DNA from: Hydractinia symbiolongicarpus
Taxonomy: Eukaryota; Cnidaria; Hydrozoa; Anthoathecata; Hydractiniidae
DNA length: 64,000 nt
Reading direction: 5' to 3'
NCBI RefSeq assembly: GCF_029227915.1
Contig: NC_079879.1
Coordinates: forward strand, 26,230,501-26,294,500
The notes under the pieces were generated by a model, which worked only from the letters and a program-made list of their open reading frames with translations, ran no database searches and was not told the origin of the DNA. The position numbers were made by a program, and so were the translations under genes. Below, one piece after another: positions 34,771-44,360 of the stretch (positions are counted from its first letter, which is position 1; every line of letters begins with the position of its first letter).

Positions 34771-37700
34771 TCATTCTTCAGTTTCTTCTCCAGAATCTGT
34801 CTCTCCCTCCCAAAGATTCATTTGTTTGTCAATTGCATTTTTAACACCTGCAATTCGCTGAATTATATCAACACTTCGTGCTGCGTTAACATGAGTAAAT
34901 AACACGCCATTAAATGAAACATAATTCAGTTTTGTGAGATTTAAATCAGATTGATTAATGGTTTCACTGATGACTCGAATGTCACTTTTAATTTCCTTCA
35001 ACTGTGTGTACGTCATAAGTTTACAGTGCTTATTCAAAACTATCTGAACCAAAACCAAAACCTCTTCACAATAGTGTGAACCATGGGTTGTGCACTGTTT
35101 TATTAGCTTTGCAGCTATCGAAATAAGACATGTTTTATCTGAAATGCATTTTTGTTTTAAGAACATTACAAGCAAGCTAACAGATGGTGGGTGGACTTCG
35201 TCAAGGTTTAATCTTTCAAATACAATTTGTAACAAGGCTTTATTCCAACTTTGTTTGATTATTTCCTCTGAACTAATGTTCTGTACTAAGGCACAAATAA
35301 CTTCAATTGCTCCTTCACAGATCGAAATCTCCTGGTTGTAATATAGGTTCTGCAGTATGATAAAGATACGATGGATATCTTGACTTGTAATACGGCAAGG
35401 CTCTGCATTTTCATTTATAAGTTGAATCAACGAAGTGCTGCATTTCTGTTCAAAGAATCTTTTCCAAAAATTCAAAACTGATATTTGATGAGTTGGGCCA
35501 ACTGAACATGCAATACTCTGCACAAGCAGACTCTTGGAGCATCTAATAGTAATGTTATGGTGCGGAGCAAAAAGGTGGATACTATAAATTAGTTCAGAGA
35601 TGAAGAGAAAGGTGGCACTATTGACCTTCTCCAAGGTTTGACTTGATTTTGCATTAGAAAAACTATTCTCATTTGTGAAAACTAATTTTTCAAACTGTAA
35701 AAATAAATCGATCTTTTCAACCAAAATAGTTGTTACTTTAACATCTTGAGTGACGAGTGCTTTTGTAACTAACACATACATAAAATTAATAAGTTCCAGT
35801 TGCAATGTAGGGACGTGATTCTCAACAGCTAACACAATTGCACGACAAAGTAATTTTAAGTCATCTTCATCAACATCACTTCTGCATATGATTTCAATTG
35901 CATTCAAGCATTTATACAATAGGGTCACATTACTATTACTGATAACATTTTCATTGGTAAGAAATAATTTATGGATAAACTTTTTTAGGTGAGCATGGAC
36001 ATCTGGTTCCATATCTTGAACTAATGACCGGAATATCATGTACAAGCCATCAAGAATTAGCTGGCTTATACAAGAACTACCTAAATGCAAAACAATCTCG
36101 AGTACGTTGGCAGATTGTCCATGTGATTTTGCACACAATATAAATTTCTCAAATTCTTCAGTATTATCTTGCAGGCAGTTTGTAAAATACCTTTCCATAA
36201 CTTGTTTTTGCAAATCTAATGATACATCGTTCTTTAACATCCAAATAAAAAACAATTTACAAATCAACAATATTGGCATTAACGTGTCAGCTTCATCATG
36301 AAACATGCTAATTATATTAATGCTTGCCACATCATTTACTTCATTTAGTAGAATCATTTCTGTTTGACTCCACAAATAGAGAAAATATTTTTTCCCAAGT
36401 GTTGGCAAGGACTTTAATGCTACTGGAGAAACTGCAAACTTAACAAGTTGATTCTGAATGTATACAGATGGAGTTATGCTGTAGCCAGCCTTGAAGCTGT
36501 AAGCTAACAGAGCCAACATGCAAGTTCTGGTTTCGTTTACAAACTTTGTGTCGTTAAGTCTTTGAGAAGAGTGTTGCTGTCCAAGTAAACAATTCCAATC
36601 AGTAATAGGAATGTTAAAATTACAATACAAATTAAACAACTCCTCTTTTTGGTTACTCCAATTTAGTGTGCAATCCAGTGATAAACTAAGATGAATTAAT
36701 ATTTTAGCCAATATTGAGTCCATGTTCTTTGATGTTCTGCTTGCAACAACTTTAAATTCATATATCATCTGGATAAATGATGATTCTGCAATTTTTAGGG
36801 CAAGTCTCTTTGCAAAATTAGGTAACAAAACCAACATAATTAGCAAGCATTTGTAAAATAAACATTGAAATTTCATGTTTCTTGTTGGCAAAAACTTGAG
36901 CACAGCTTGTGGTACAACATAACAATCACATAAATAATACAGGCTTTCTACAAACAAAAGAAGCTGACGTTTTTCTTGACACATGTTGGGCATTTCAGTA
37001 TATGGTATGTCAATCATGTGGCTATCAGAAACACTGCTAACAAATTCTTTTAACTGTGCTGAAGCTTTACCAGTAATTAACAGCATAATTTCATAAGAAC
37101 TGCAGATAAAGTTAATCAGAACTTCATCAACATTAGCACTAGCAAAAACAAGATCCTTTTCAATATACCGAAAGATCATCTCTAAAAACTTGTAAATAAA
37201 TTCATATTGGTTAAAGGATATGTCATTATGTTGTAAATATGTGTTTAAAAAAGAAACTGATAACTGTTTAAAGCGTTCTTGAGGCTTTTGAAATGCGTTC
37301 AGTAGCATGTTCAGTATCAGCTCTGTCTGTGAACATGCTTGACTACCCTGCTTATCCCTCACACCTTGCTGTAACATTAACTGGATGAGGCACAGGCCTC
37401 TATAAAACACCTCCTGATCTTGGCAGTTTTGAGATGTGACAACACATTTTAAAACAGCTGTAAAACCATACACCATATGTCCCATTTTACAAAATTTTTT
37501 ACTGCACATTAATTTTTCCAAACATTTAAATAATTCAATCAAAACCACAGGATCTGCAGACGGTAACAATTCGAAAATATATTCACTAATACCTTTTTCT
37601 AGAACAATATCTAATATTGTCAGTAGATTTTCTGATTTACTCAAAAATTTAAAATTGGCAATTGATGCAATACATTTAATTGCCATGCATTGGATATCTT

Positions 37701-38520
37701 GATTTTTTGAAAGTAATGTTCTCTTTAAGCTTTCAACAGTAGACTGTGCTGATGTAGTAAATTTCGAGCACTCATGTTCGCACAAAACAACTTGAAGATA
37801 AGGCAACTCCACAAAGGTTTTCACACTTTCTAATAGGACTAACTGGGTCTTAGTATTTCTACTCTCTTTTAGGGCTTCGTTGGCAGCCACAATAATTTGC
37901 TGACATGTTGCTCGTGTTACGGTACCATCTGAATTTTGTGCGTTGAGAGTGATATTAATTAACTCCCACAATAAAGAAGAGCATTCGTGATCAACAGCCG
38001 AACTTTCTTTTACCATTTCTTGCAACAGCCAGTCACAAACGAAAACATGCACAACAGCAGGGACAACTTTTAGGATACTTGTAACCAATTTAAGTAAATA
38101 AAGGTTTTTTAAAAAACCTTTTATTCTTAAAACTTCATCGACAACTAAGTTGGCTGTATGTTCAGGATTAGTTTGCTTTATAACAAATAAACAGCACTCA
38201 AGCAAAACAGAGGAATAGTCTTCATCTCTACTACTGCACACTAGTCTCACAAACAACTTTAACAAGTGTGAACAAACTTCACGTTTTACACAAAGCACTT
38301 TCCATATACTATTATTCAGTAAAAACACTTCAAGAAGTTCAGTAACTATTTTCTTTTTGTGGAAATCTAACATGTCTTGTTCTTCTAAACTTTCCACTGC
38401 ACATGCAACACAGAAATAAGCAGATGATGTACCAGGAAGTAACCAGTGATCATCATGCAATTTATGTTTCGGAGTAACAAATGATAATTCTGTTGCTTGT
38501 GACGAATAAAATGAATTCAT
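34771..38520 (-). CDS. MEI1: Large intronless alpha-helical repeat protein, MEI1/PRD1-like (tentative)
   Basis: A single open frame of 1249 aa. The frame extends to a GTG at 38547, but the first ATG is at 38520 (MNSFYSSQ), which I take as the start. The protein is almost wholly amphipathic helices rich in Leu, Ile, Cys and Lys, in a HEAT/ARM-like pattern, with no signal peptide or enzyme motif. It ends in an acidic tail (TDSGEETEE). Clues for MEI1, the animal homologue of plant PRD1 needed for meiotic double-strand breaks, are the length (human MEI1 about 1270 aa), an N-terminal segment with SSAYFCVACAVESLEEQD where PRD1 has a GGxxCLxCxxNL segment, and KGISEYIFELLPSADP, which resembles a conserved stretch of the family. 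These comparisons are from memory. The gene has no introns, unlike its neighbours. Another ARM-fold protein is possible. Confidence 0.5.
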   Translation of the reverse strand: MNSFYSSQATELSFVTPKHKLHDDHWLLPGTSSAYFCVACAVESLEEQDMLDFHKKKIVTELLEVFLLNNSIWKVLCVKREVCSHLLKLFVRLVCSSRDEDYSSVLLECCLFVIKQTNPEHTANLVVDEVLRIKGFLKNLYLLKLVTSILKVVPAVVHVFVCDWLLQEMVKESSAVDHECSSLLWELINITLNAQNSDGTVTRATCQQIIVAANEALKESRNTKTQLVLLESVKTFVELPYLQVVLCEHECSKFTTSAQSTVESLKRTLLSKNQDIQCMAIKCIASIANFKFLSKSENLLTILDIVLEKGISEYIFELLPSADPVVLIELFKCLEKLMCSKKFCKMGHMVYGFTAVLKCVVTSQNCQDQEVFYRGLCLIQLMLQQGVRDKQGSQACSQTELILNMLLNAFQKPQERFKQLSVSFLNTYLQHNDISFNQYEFIYKFLEMIFRYIEKDLVFASANVDEVLINFICSSYEIMLLITGKASAQLKEFVSSVSDSHMIDIPYTEMPNMCQEKRQLLLFVESLYYLCDCYVVPQAVLKFLPTRNMKFQCLFYKCLLIMLVLLPNFAKRLALKIAESSFIQMIYEFKVVASRTSKNMDSILAKILIHLSLSLDCTLNWSNQKEELFNLYCNFNIPITDWNCLLGQQHSSQRLNDTKFVNETRTCMLALLAYSFKAGYSITPSVYIQNQLVKFAVSPVALKSLPTLGKKYFLYLWSQTEMILLNEVNDVASINIISMFHDEADTLMPILLICKLFFIWMLKNDVSLDLQKQVMERYFTNCLQDNTEEFEKFILCAKSHGQSANVLEIVLHLGSSCISQLILDGLYMIFRSLVQDMEPDVHAHLKKFIHKLFLTNENVISNSNVTLLYKCLNAIEIICRSDVDEDDLKLLCRAIVLAVENHVPTLQLELINFMYVLVTKALVTQDVKVTTILVEKIDLFLQFEKLVFTNENSFSNAKSSQTLEKVNSATFLFISELIYSIHLFAPHHNITIRCSKSLLVQSIACSVGPTHQISVLNFWKRFFEQKCSTSLIQLINENAEPCRITSQDIHRIFIILQNLYYNQEISICEGAIEVICALVQNISSEEIIKQSWNKALLQIVFERLNLDEVHPPSVSLLVMFLKQKCISDKTCLISIAAKLIKQCTTHGSHYCEEVLVLVQIVLNKHCKLMTYTQLKEIKSDIRVISETINQSDLNLTKLNYVSFNGVLFTHVNAARSVDIIQRIAGVKNAIDKQMNLWEGETDSGEETEE

Positions 38521-38799
38521 AGTTTTCTCTTTAAACTGAACTCGCACTTTCTCTCTGAAGAATCTATGGTTAAAAAGAAATCATATCCAATAATACAAAG
38601 ACAAAAACACTAAAACTTATGTCACACTGTTAACAATTTCCTTGCAACATTAAACTAAGCATAAAATAATCTTATTTTTATAAATATACAACACTACACG
38701 ATGTAAAATCTGTTCACTAAATATTTCTATTTTAAAACTCTAAAAAATTAAAACCGAAAATTTGTTGATGTCAAGTTCATTTCAACACTACAGTGGCCG

Positions 38800-40005
38800 A
38801 CAAGTGCATAAAAAAAATCTTTGTTGTATAAATTTTAAAAATGCGTACAAAAATCTTATACCCGTAAAAATAATGGTAAATGCATAAAAATAACAGTGTA
38901 TGCATAAAAATGTTAAATGCATAAAAAAAATGTTAAATGCGTAAAAATAATGCTTGGCAACCAATTTGACTTTTCTCAAGATTGCGAGTCTGAAGCGGCA
39001 GGTGGACGTACTGCAACCTTGTCCCCAGGACTTGACTATTTTTTAATAATAAATCAAGACCCCGTACAAAGACAAGAATACAAAATTTTAAAGCGAAAAT
39101 ACGCTGATACATATTCTCCTATTTTTAATTTTTTTAAACGTTTACAGAAACATTGACAAAATTTTATAGGCCTATAAGAACTCGGTAAAATGATCTATGG
39201 ATAGGCTTGGTTCCTAGAAAAAGAAGACATTTGTTTACAAGCGTTTAATGGACACAAATGAAGAGTGCAAGACTAAGCGACAGGCAAATTACCAGCACAT
39301 TTTTACCTTTAATTGTGGTTGTCAGTTGCTGATAAAAAAACATGAGTGAATAGTGTCATTTTTTGAAAGAAATAAAACATGGGAATTGTTTGTCAAAAGT
39401 AAAACCTGTTCCATCTTATGACACATTTTCTAAAATTGCAATAGTCGTTTGTGTGCAGTTGAGTTTGTCCCATCCTATGACACGGTATTTAAAATCAGGA
39501 GATTCACTTGTCAAAAGTTAGGCTGGTACCAACTTAAGATGAATTTGCATACATATGTCCAAAGTTGGGCCAAGCCCGTCAATAGATATGCTATCCCAAC
39601 TGTGAACGCACCGACGAGTCTTTTGACAGGCCGTCCAGTCTTACCTGCGTCCAAAGTTAGGTGGTGTTCGTAGTTGGGTCAAAAAAGAATTTCATCAAAG
39701 TTTTCCCGCATATTATAAGCAAATGTTGCCACATTTGCTTATAAATGTGTGGGGTAATTTTATTTATTTGTTTAATGACAAGGTCACGACAGACAAAAAC
39801 TGGATATAAGATTTCTTTTACGGAATGAGATTATTTTTATGTATATAACAATTTTTTTACGCATATATAACATTTTTTGTACGCATATTAGATTTTTTTA
39901 CGCATATAACACTTCTTTTACGGATATTAGATTTTTTTTACCCATATTAGATTTTTTTTAAGCATTTTTAAAATTTACATAACAAAGATTTTTTTATGCA
40001 CTTGT
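38800..40005. mobile_element. 1.2-kb DNA transposon with long terminal inverted repeats
   Basis: The left end reads ACAAGTGCATAAAAAAAATC then TTTGTTGTATAAATTTTAAA. The right end, read on the other strand, is ACAAGTGCATAAAAAAATCT then TTGTTATGTAAATTTTAAAA. The inverted similarity runs inward about 150 bp on each side as subterminal repeats (TGCATAAAAATGTTAAA on the left, TTTTTACGCATATAACA on the right). A 79-codon ORF (38917-39156) starts inside the left repeat, with no recognised domain; it includes SQDCESEAAGGRTATLSPG. No target-site duplication is obvious (CCG outside left, ACA outside right). It is probably a non-autonomous element. It sits about 280 bp upstream of the MEI1-like start codon. 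Confidence 0.75.
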
Positions 40006-43000
40006 ACAATCTTTAAAATATGTACTGCTTATGTGCCATTCTCTTAAAAGGTTGCAAATTGATGAGAGGAAATGCTACTCCTAAAAATGTTTGTATAATT
40101 ATAGAACCCTGTGAAACTTTTTTAAACAAGAAATGTGCAGAAGAAAAAAATGTAATGTAGTTAAATGATTGGGCCATCTAAAGAAGTGTTGACATTAGTA
40201 AAAATTTTTAGTGTTAGTTGTGGAAAGGCATGAGCATTATATTCTGGTGTATAGAAATAAGTTTTTCAATCCTGTTGCTCAAGTCGTATAGCATAAAATA
40301 GTTAGTAAGTAGTAAGTATTGTGTATTTAAACTTCCTTAGGGATTCCATCTTAACAGCTAGCTTTTCCTCTGTTCCAACTGTAACTACGGTATATTTACT
40401 GCCAGAGATATGTATACATCGCTCTATTACGATTGTCTTTTATAATATGAATTACTACAAAACTAAATCATACTATGATCAGCATATCAGGAGCACTATG
40501 GCATCAGGATGAGACAGCTAATATTGCAAAATTGTGAAACTATTTAATTTATAAAATACTGCGGATTGCTGTTCATTTTTTTTATAAATGAAATGTGATG
40601 ATTCCAGGGAATTTGATAACAAGCTATAATTATCGATCACTATTTAGTGATAATTCATGAAAAAAAGAACAGAATTATCGATAAATAAAATGGATTAGAG
40701 ATAAGGTCATTAGTGATAAACAATGCTAAACTAATTTAATAAGCAAATGGAGGGTTACACTAGCACCATTTTACTTTAAAGTACAAAGCTACAAAGGCAG
40801 AAGACTACCATTGTGGGCAAAATTATGGAAACAAAGAAAGTTGTCAAAATGGTCAATACTTTGCAGTCAACAATTTCAACATATATGAACCTTAAGAAGA
40901 AGTAGATTATGTAATTACTTGTGACCAAGGACTTAGAAACAACTTGTCTTGTTTCAATATAGTTTATCTATGATTGCAGAGAGCATAATTGTCATTGTAA
41001 TTTTGTCAGAGAATGACCCATTTCTGAAAAGAATTTTTAAGTGTACTATATTTTGGACCTAATACAATGTGTTCATTTTTCGTCAACACAAATGCAATCT
41101 TCAAAACAGCTTTTATGTACTTTTTACTAAATGCATTTCATTTTATTTGTACTTCTCACAATTGACTTTTGTTTGATTTTACTATTAATTTTTAGTTACA
41201 TGGATAAAAATTATGATTTCTATCACACAAAAGTAGACATGAAAAACTCCTTTTTTTCCCGAAAATGATATCAAACCTGTAATTTGTGTTCTCAAAATAG
41301 TTGTACACGGCTTTATTTGAGACCACCAAAAGAGAATCACTACTCAGCATTTTGGCATTTTCACTTAAATATGGGGAAATTTTTAGAGTATTGTTTAAAA
41401 AACAATGGCTATGGTTTACATTTCTTGCAAAAAACAATTATATTCATGTACTTATGTGTAAACTTACATCTGGCTAAACACATGATTTCAAAAAATAATA
41501 AAAAAACTCTTAAAAATAAAATACCTGAAGATATTGTTGGTGGGCAGCTTTTATATTTGCTTGAACAGTGGTGAGTGCAGTTGCAATTGACATACTTCGA
41601 ATTCTAAGTGGTATATATTTCATAAGATATTTTGATGCTTGCATTTAAGCAATCTAAACATACACAGAGTAGATATATTTAGAGCATTTTAAGTAGATTT
41701 TTAAAAAAAACACCTTGAAAATGCTTAAGGTTATCATGTCAATACTTTGGAAAATAACACAAATAGTCAGAGTTTGCATTAGCGGGTAGTAATTCAAAAT
41801 TGGTGAATCAAAATACTGTCTTTGTGAATCATTCTACAAGGAAAGTTAAAATTGTGAATCCCATTTTCTCTGTACAGTCAGCAATTTTTACAAACTGACT
41901 TTTTATTGCTAATGCGAATCCTGATAAAAGATATTGCATTTTTTTTTTACTTAAAATTACTAAAAAATAACACATTGTGTTTAAACATCAATATATCTTG
42001 ATTTATTTCAAAATTATTTTTGAGACAAGTAAAATATATAGTCTGAAAAAAAAAATGTGTTTTGGTGTGTAAATGGGATTTGTAATGCAAAAGGATTTAA
42101 ATAGAACACATAACATTAAATATTAAATCAAAGAAGTTCAAGCATTAATATTTTAACACAATGTGTTTTAGATTACTGAATTTTAATAAGTACATGAAGA
42201 TTCACTTATTTGGAATATCATTCATTTTGAAAATATTGGTAAGAAAGGGATTTATAATTTCTTGATTATGATTTTTTTGAAAATTAACTGTAATGCTTAA
42301 GAGCATTTTTTTAATCAGACAATGCAAAATCAATTAATAAACTGTTAAAAGAAGCCTAATTATTAAAGGAATACTGCACGCTCTCTAATTCATGGTGGCA
42401 TTTGACAATGACAAAATGCATGTGTTAATAAAACATACTGCCTATTTTCTTAAAATATTATCAGCGAAATAGCAAGTCAAATTGTATTTTTTGTGCATAT
42501 AACTATAAAGAAATTTCCAAACAAAAATCATCCAAATAAATTTAACTTTATTAAAACAAAGTAGACTACCCAGATTTTGAGATTTTATACTGTCAAAAAC
42601 TTATGACAACCAGTGGTTTTTATTTTTCTAAAACTATGTTAAGGGAAAATAAATATAAAATACCCAATTTGCCTATTCAATTGCTTTAATTTAAATTTGG
42701 AAGTAACAGTCATCACAGTCAATACACCTAAAACGTATAACTATCGGACCTTATGTCTCAGCAGGCGAAGATGTCTTCTTGAGGGGCTACAGTGATTGGC
42801 ACAAAGAATTGTTTGTTTCTCAAATTTATGACAAGGGGGGGGGGGAGTTATTGTCCCTACTCTAGAAATTAACCATTTATTTTCAGAAAAATTCCTGCTG
42901 TGATGGTTACACCTCTGAAAAAACTTTTGCAAAAATAAAAGACAATTCTTTAAAGCAAATTTGACCATGGGGCATATGATTTAGGTGGCACAAAAATACA

Positions 43001-43207
43001 TTTACACAGTAAAAACAAAGAACTTTACCCAACAAAAAACAAGCTTGTATGCTAATTAAGGAATTTCAATCTTATATAAATAAGTACATATTGTGCTGAC
43101 ATTTGCAATAAAAACAAAACATCACCAGGAAAAAGCAGTTAAAAACTTGAAAATTTATTATATGTGTATTAACTTCATTACAGCTGTTATTGTTCGTTCA
43201 GCAAATA
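40006..43207. other. Intergenic, strongly AT-rich
   Basis: No gene recognised. The ORF 41284-41574 (96 codons) has no family resemblance. A run of about 12 G lies at 42835-42846. An AATAAA on the minus strand near 43153-43158 lies about 50 bp after the UQCR10 stop and probably serves that gene. Confidence 0.45.
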
Positions 43208-43390
43208 TTATTCAGTTTTGTATTTGTGTTCAATATGCTTCCATAATTTTCCTTGGTTATTTCTTTCCCATATACCATCCATGAATGGATCAAAGGCTCG
43301 TTCAAACAAAAATGCACCAGCAACAATAGTAACAGCAAATGTTGACGTTCTTCGGAATAACGCATTATAAACATTTCTCAGTACGGCCAT
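43208..43390 (-). CDS. UQCR10: Cytochrome b-c1 complex subunit 9
   Basis: Encodes 60 aa; vertebrate UQCR10 has 63. It is a small single-span subunit of respiratory complex III in the inner mitochondrial membrane, next to cytochrome c1 and the Rieske protein. The sequence starts MAVLRNVYNALFRRTSTFAV, followed by the membrane segment TIVAGAFLFERAFDPFMDGI and the C-terminal GKLWKHIEHKY, all diagnostic of the family (FRRTSTFA, FFERAFD, GKLWKHI). The gene is in one exon. A likely poly-A signal follows about 50 bp after the stop. Its ATG is the only in-frame start. Confidence 0.95.
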   Translation of the reverse strand: MAVLRNVYNALFRRTSTFAVTIVAGAFLFERAFDPFMDGIWERNNQGKLWKHIEHKYKTE

Positions 43391-43496
43391 GATTGTTTTT
43401 TTCTATGTCACTAAAAAGAGATATACAACATAAAAGCTAAACACTGCTATTTTTGTGTTAAGTAAAAATGAGCAGCCCAACCTGTTTCTTAGGGTC

Positions 43497-44360
43497 TGTC
43501 TCAAAGTGTTCATACGTAGTTCGTATAATTCGTATAAAAAACTTCGTATTGATTTATTAAATCTTTCGTATCATTTTATTTTTAATACAAACTTTTTCGT
43601 ATCATCAAAATTACAAGTTCGTATAAAGTTCGTATCATTTAAAATAAAGTTTGTATGTAGTTCGTATCATTTTTAAAGAAGTTTGTATAAAAATTTGCTT
43701 ATACGAAGTTCGTTTATTATAATTGGACTATTATCCATATCTATGGACTATTTTCAACAATTATAAAGTTTGTTTCGTTATACGAACTTCGTTTCTTTTA
43801 ATTGGATTTATTATCTAAGGTCTTTAGGGATCGTCTCCACATCGTAGAAAGCAAAAACATCTCTATAGATTGTTTAAAAGTCATGAAAACAAGATCATAA
43901 AAAGCGAAAAGATCACCGTAGATCGTTTAAAAACAATGAAAACGGCATCGTAAAAGCTAAGAGATCGTAGTAGATCGTATAAAAATCATGAAAACAGGAT
44001 TGCAGAAAACGGAAAGATCATCGTATATCGTTTAAAAATCATGAAAACAGGATCGTAGAAAACGAAAAGATTGCCGTAGATTTCTTTTGTTCTTGGTTTT
44101 TGTTTCTGGTTTCATATTGAAATTATTATGCACAATTACGCCGGTACTTTTGAAGTTCCTTTCAAGATCGTATAGCAATTTTACTTTGTTCAAAGTTCGT
44201 ATCATTTCATTTTGTACGATAAAAAAACTTCGTTTAAGTTCGTATCATATATTAAAAAAGTTTGTATAAACTTTGTTTACATTTTTTATTTTAAACGAAG
44301 TACTTCGTATGACATTCGCTTCACGAAACGAAGTACTTTGTAGCGTTCGTATAATTATAT
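43497..44360. repeat. TTCGTAT-rich repeat element, possibly a foldback transposon
   Basis: Both flanks are built of many short GTTCGTATAA / AAGTTCGTATCA motifs (43497-43800 and 44160-44360), with CTTCGTTT and AACGAAGTACTTCGTA arranged in both orientations. A 53-bp tandem repeat lies between them (43840-44083). The symmetric arrangement suggests a foldback or Helitron-like/MITE structure. No exact ends or target duplication could be set. Minus-strand ORFs at 44245-44767 partly overlap it and have no recognised family. Confidence 0.5.
43840..44083. repeat. Tandem repeat, about 53-bp unit, four to five copies
   Basis: The landmark (TC)ATGAAAAC falls at 43881, 43935, 43986 and 44039. Each unit carries GATCGTAGAAAACGAAAAGA, TCACCGTAGATCG and TTTAAAAATCATGAAAAC variants. 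The GATC-GTAGATCG core is partly palindromic. Confidence 0.8.

Noticed and set aside
38521-38547. Start of the MEI1-like ORF at 38547
   Set aside because: The codon there is GTG. The first ATG in frame is at 38520, which suits a eukaryotic gene.
41284-41574. 96-codon ORF in an AT-rich spacer
   Set aside because: No recognisable domain; composition resembles the surrounding non-coding DNA.
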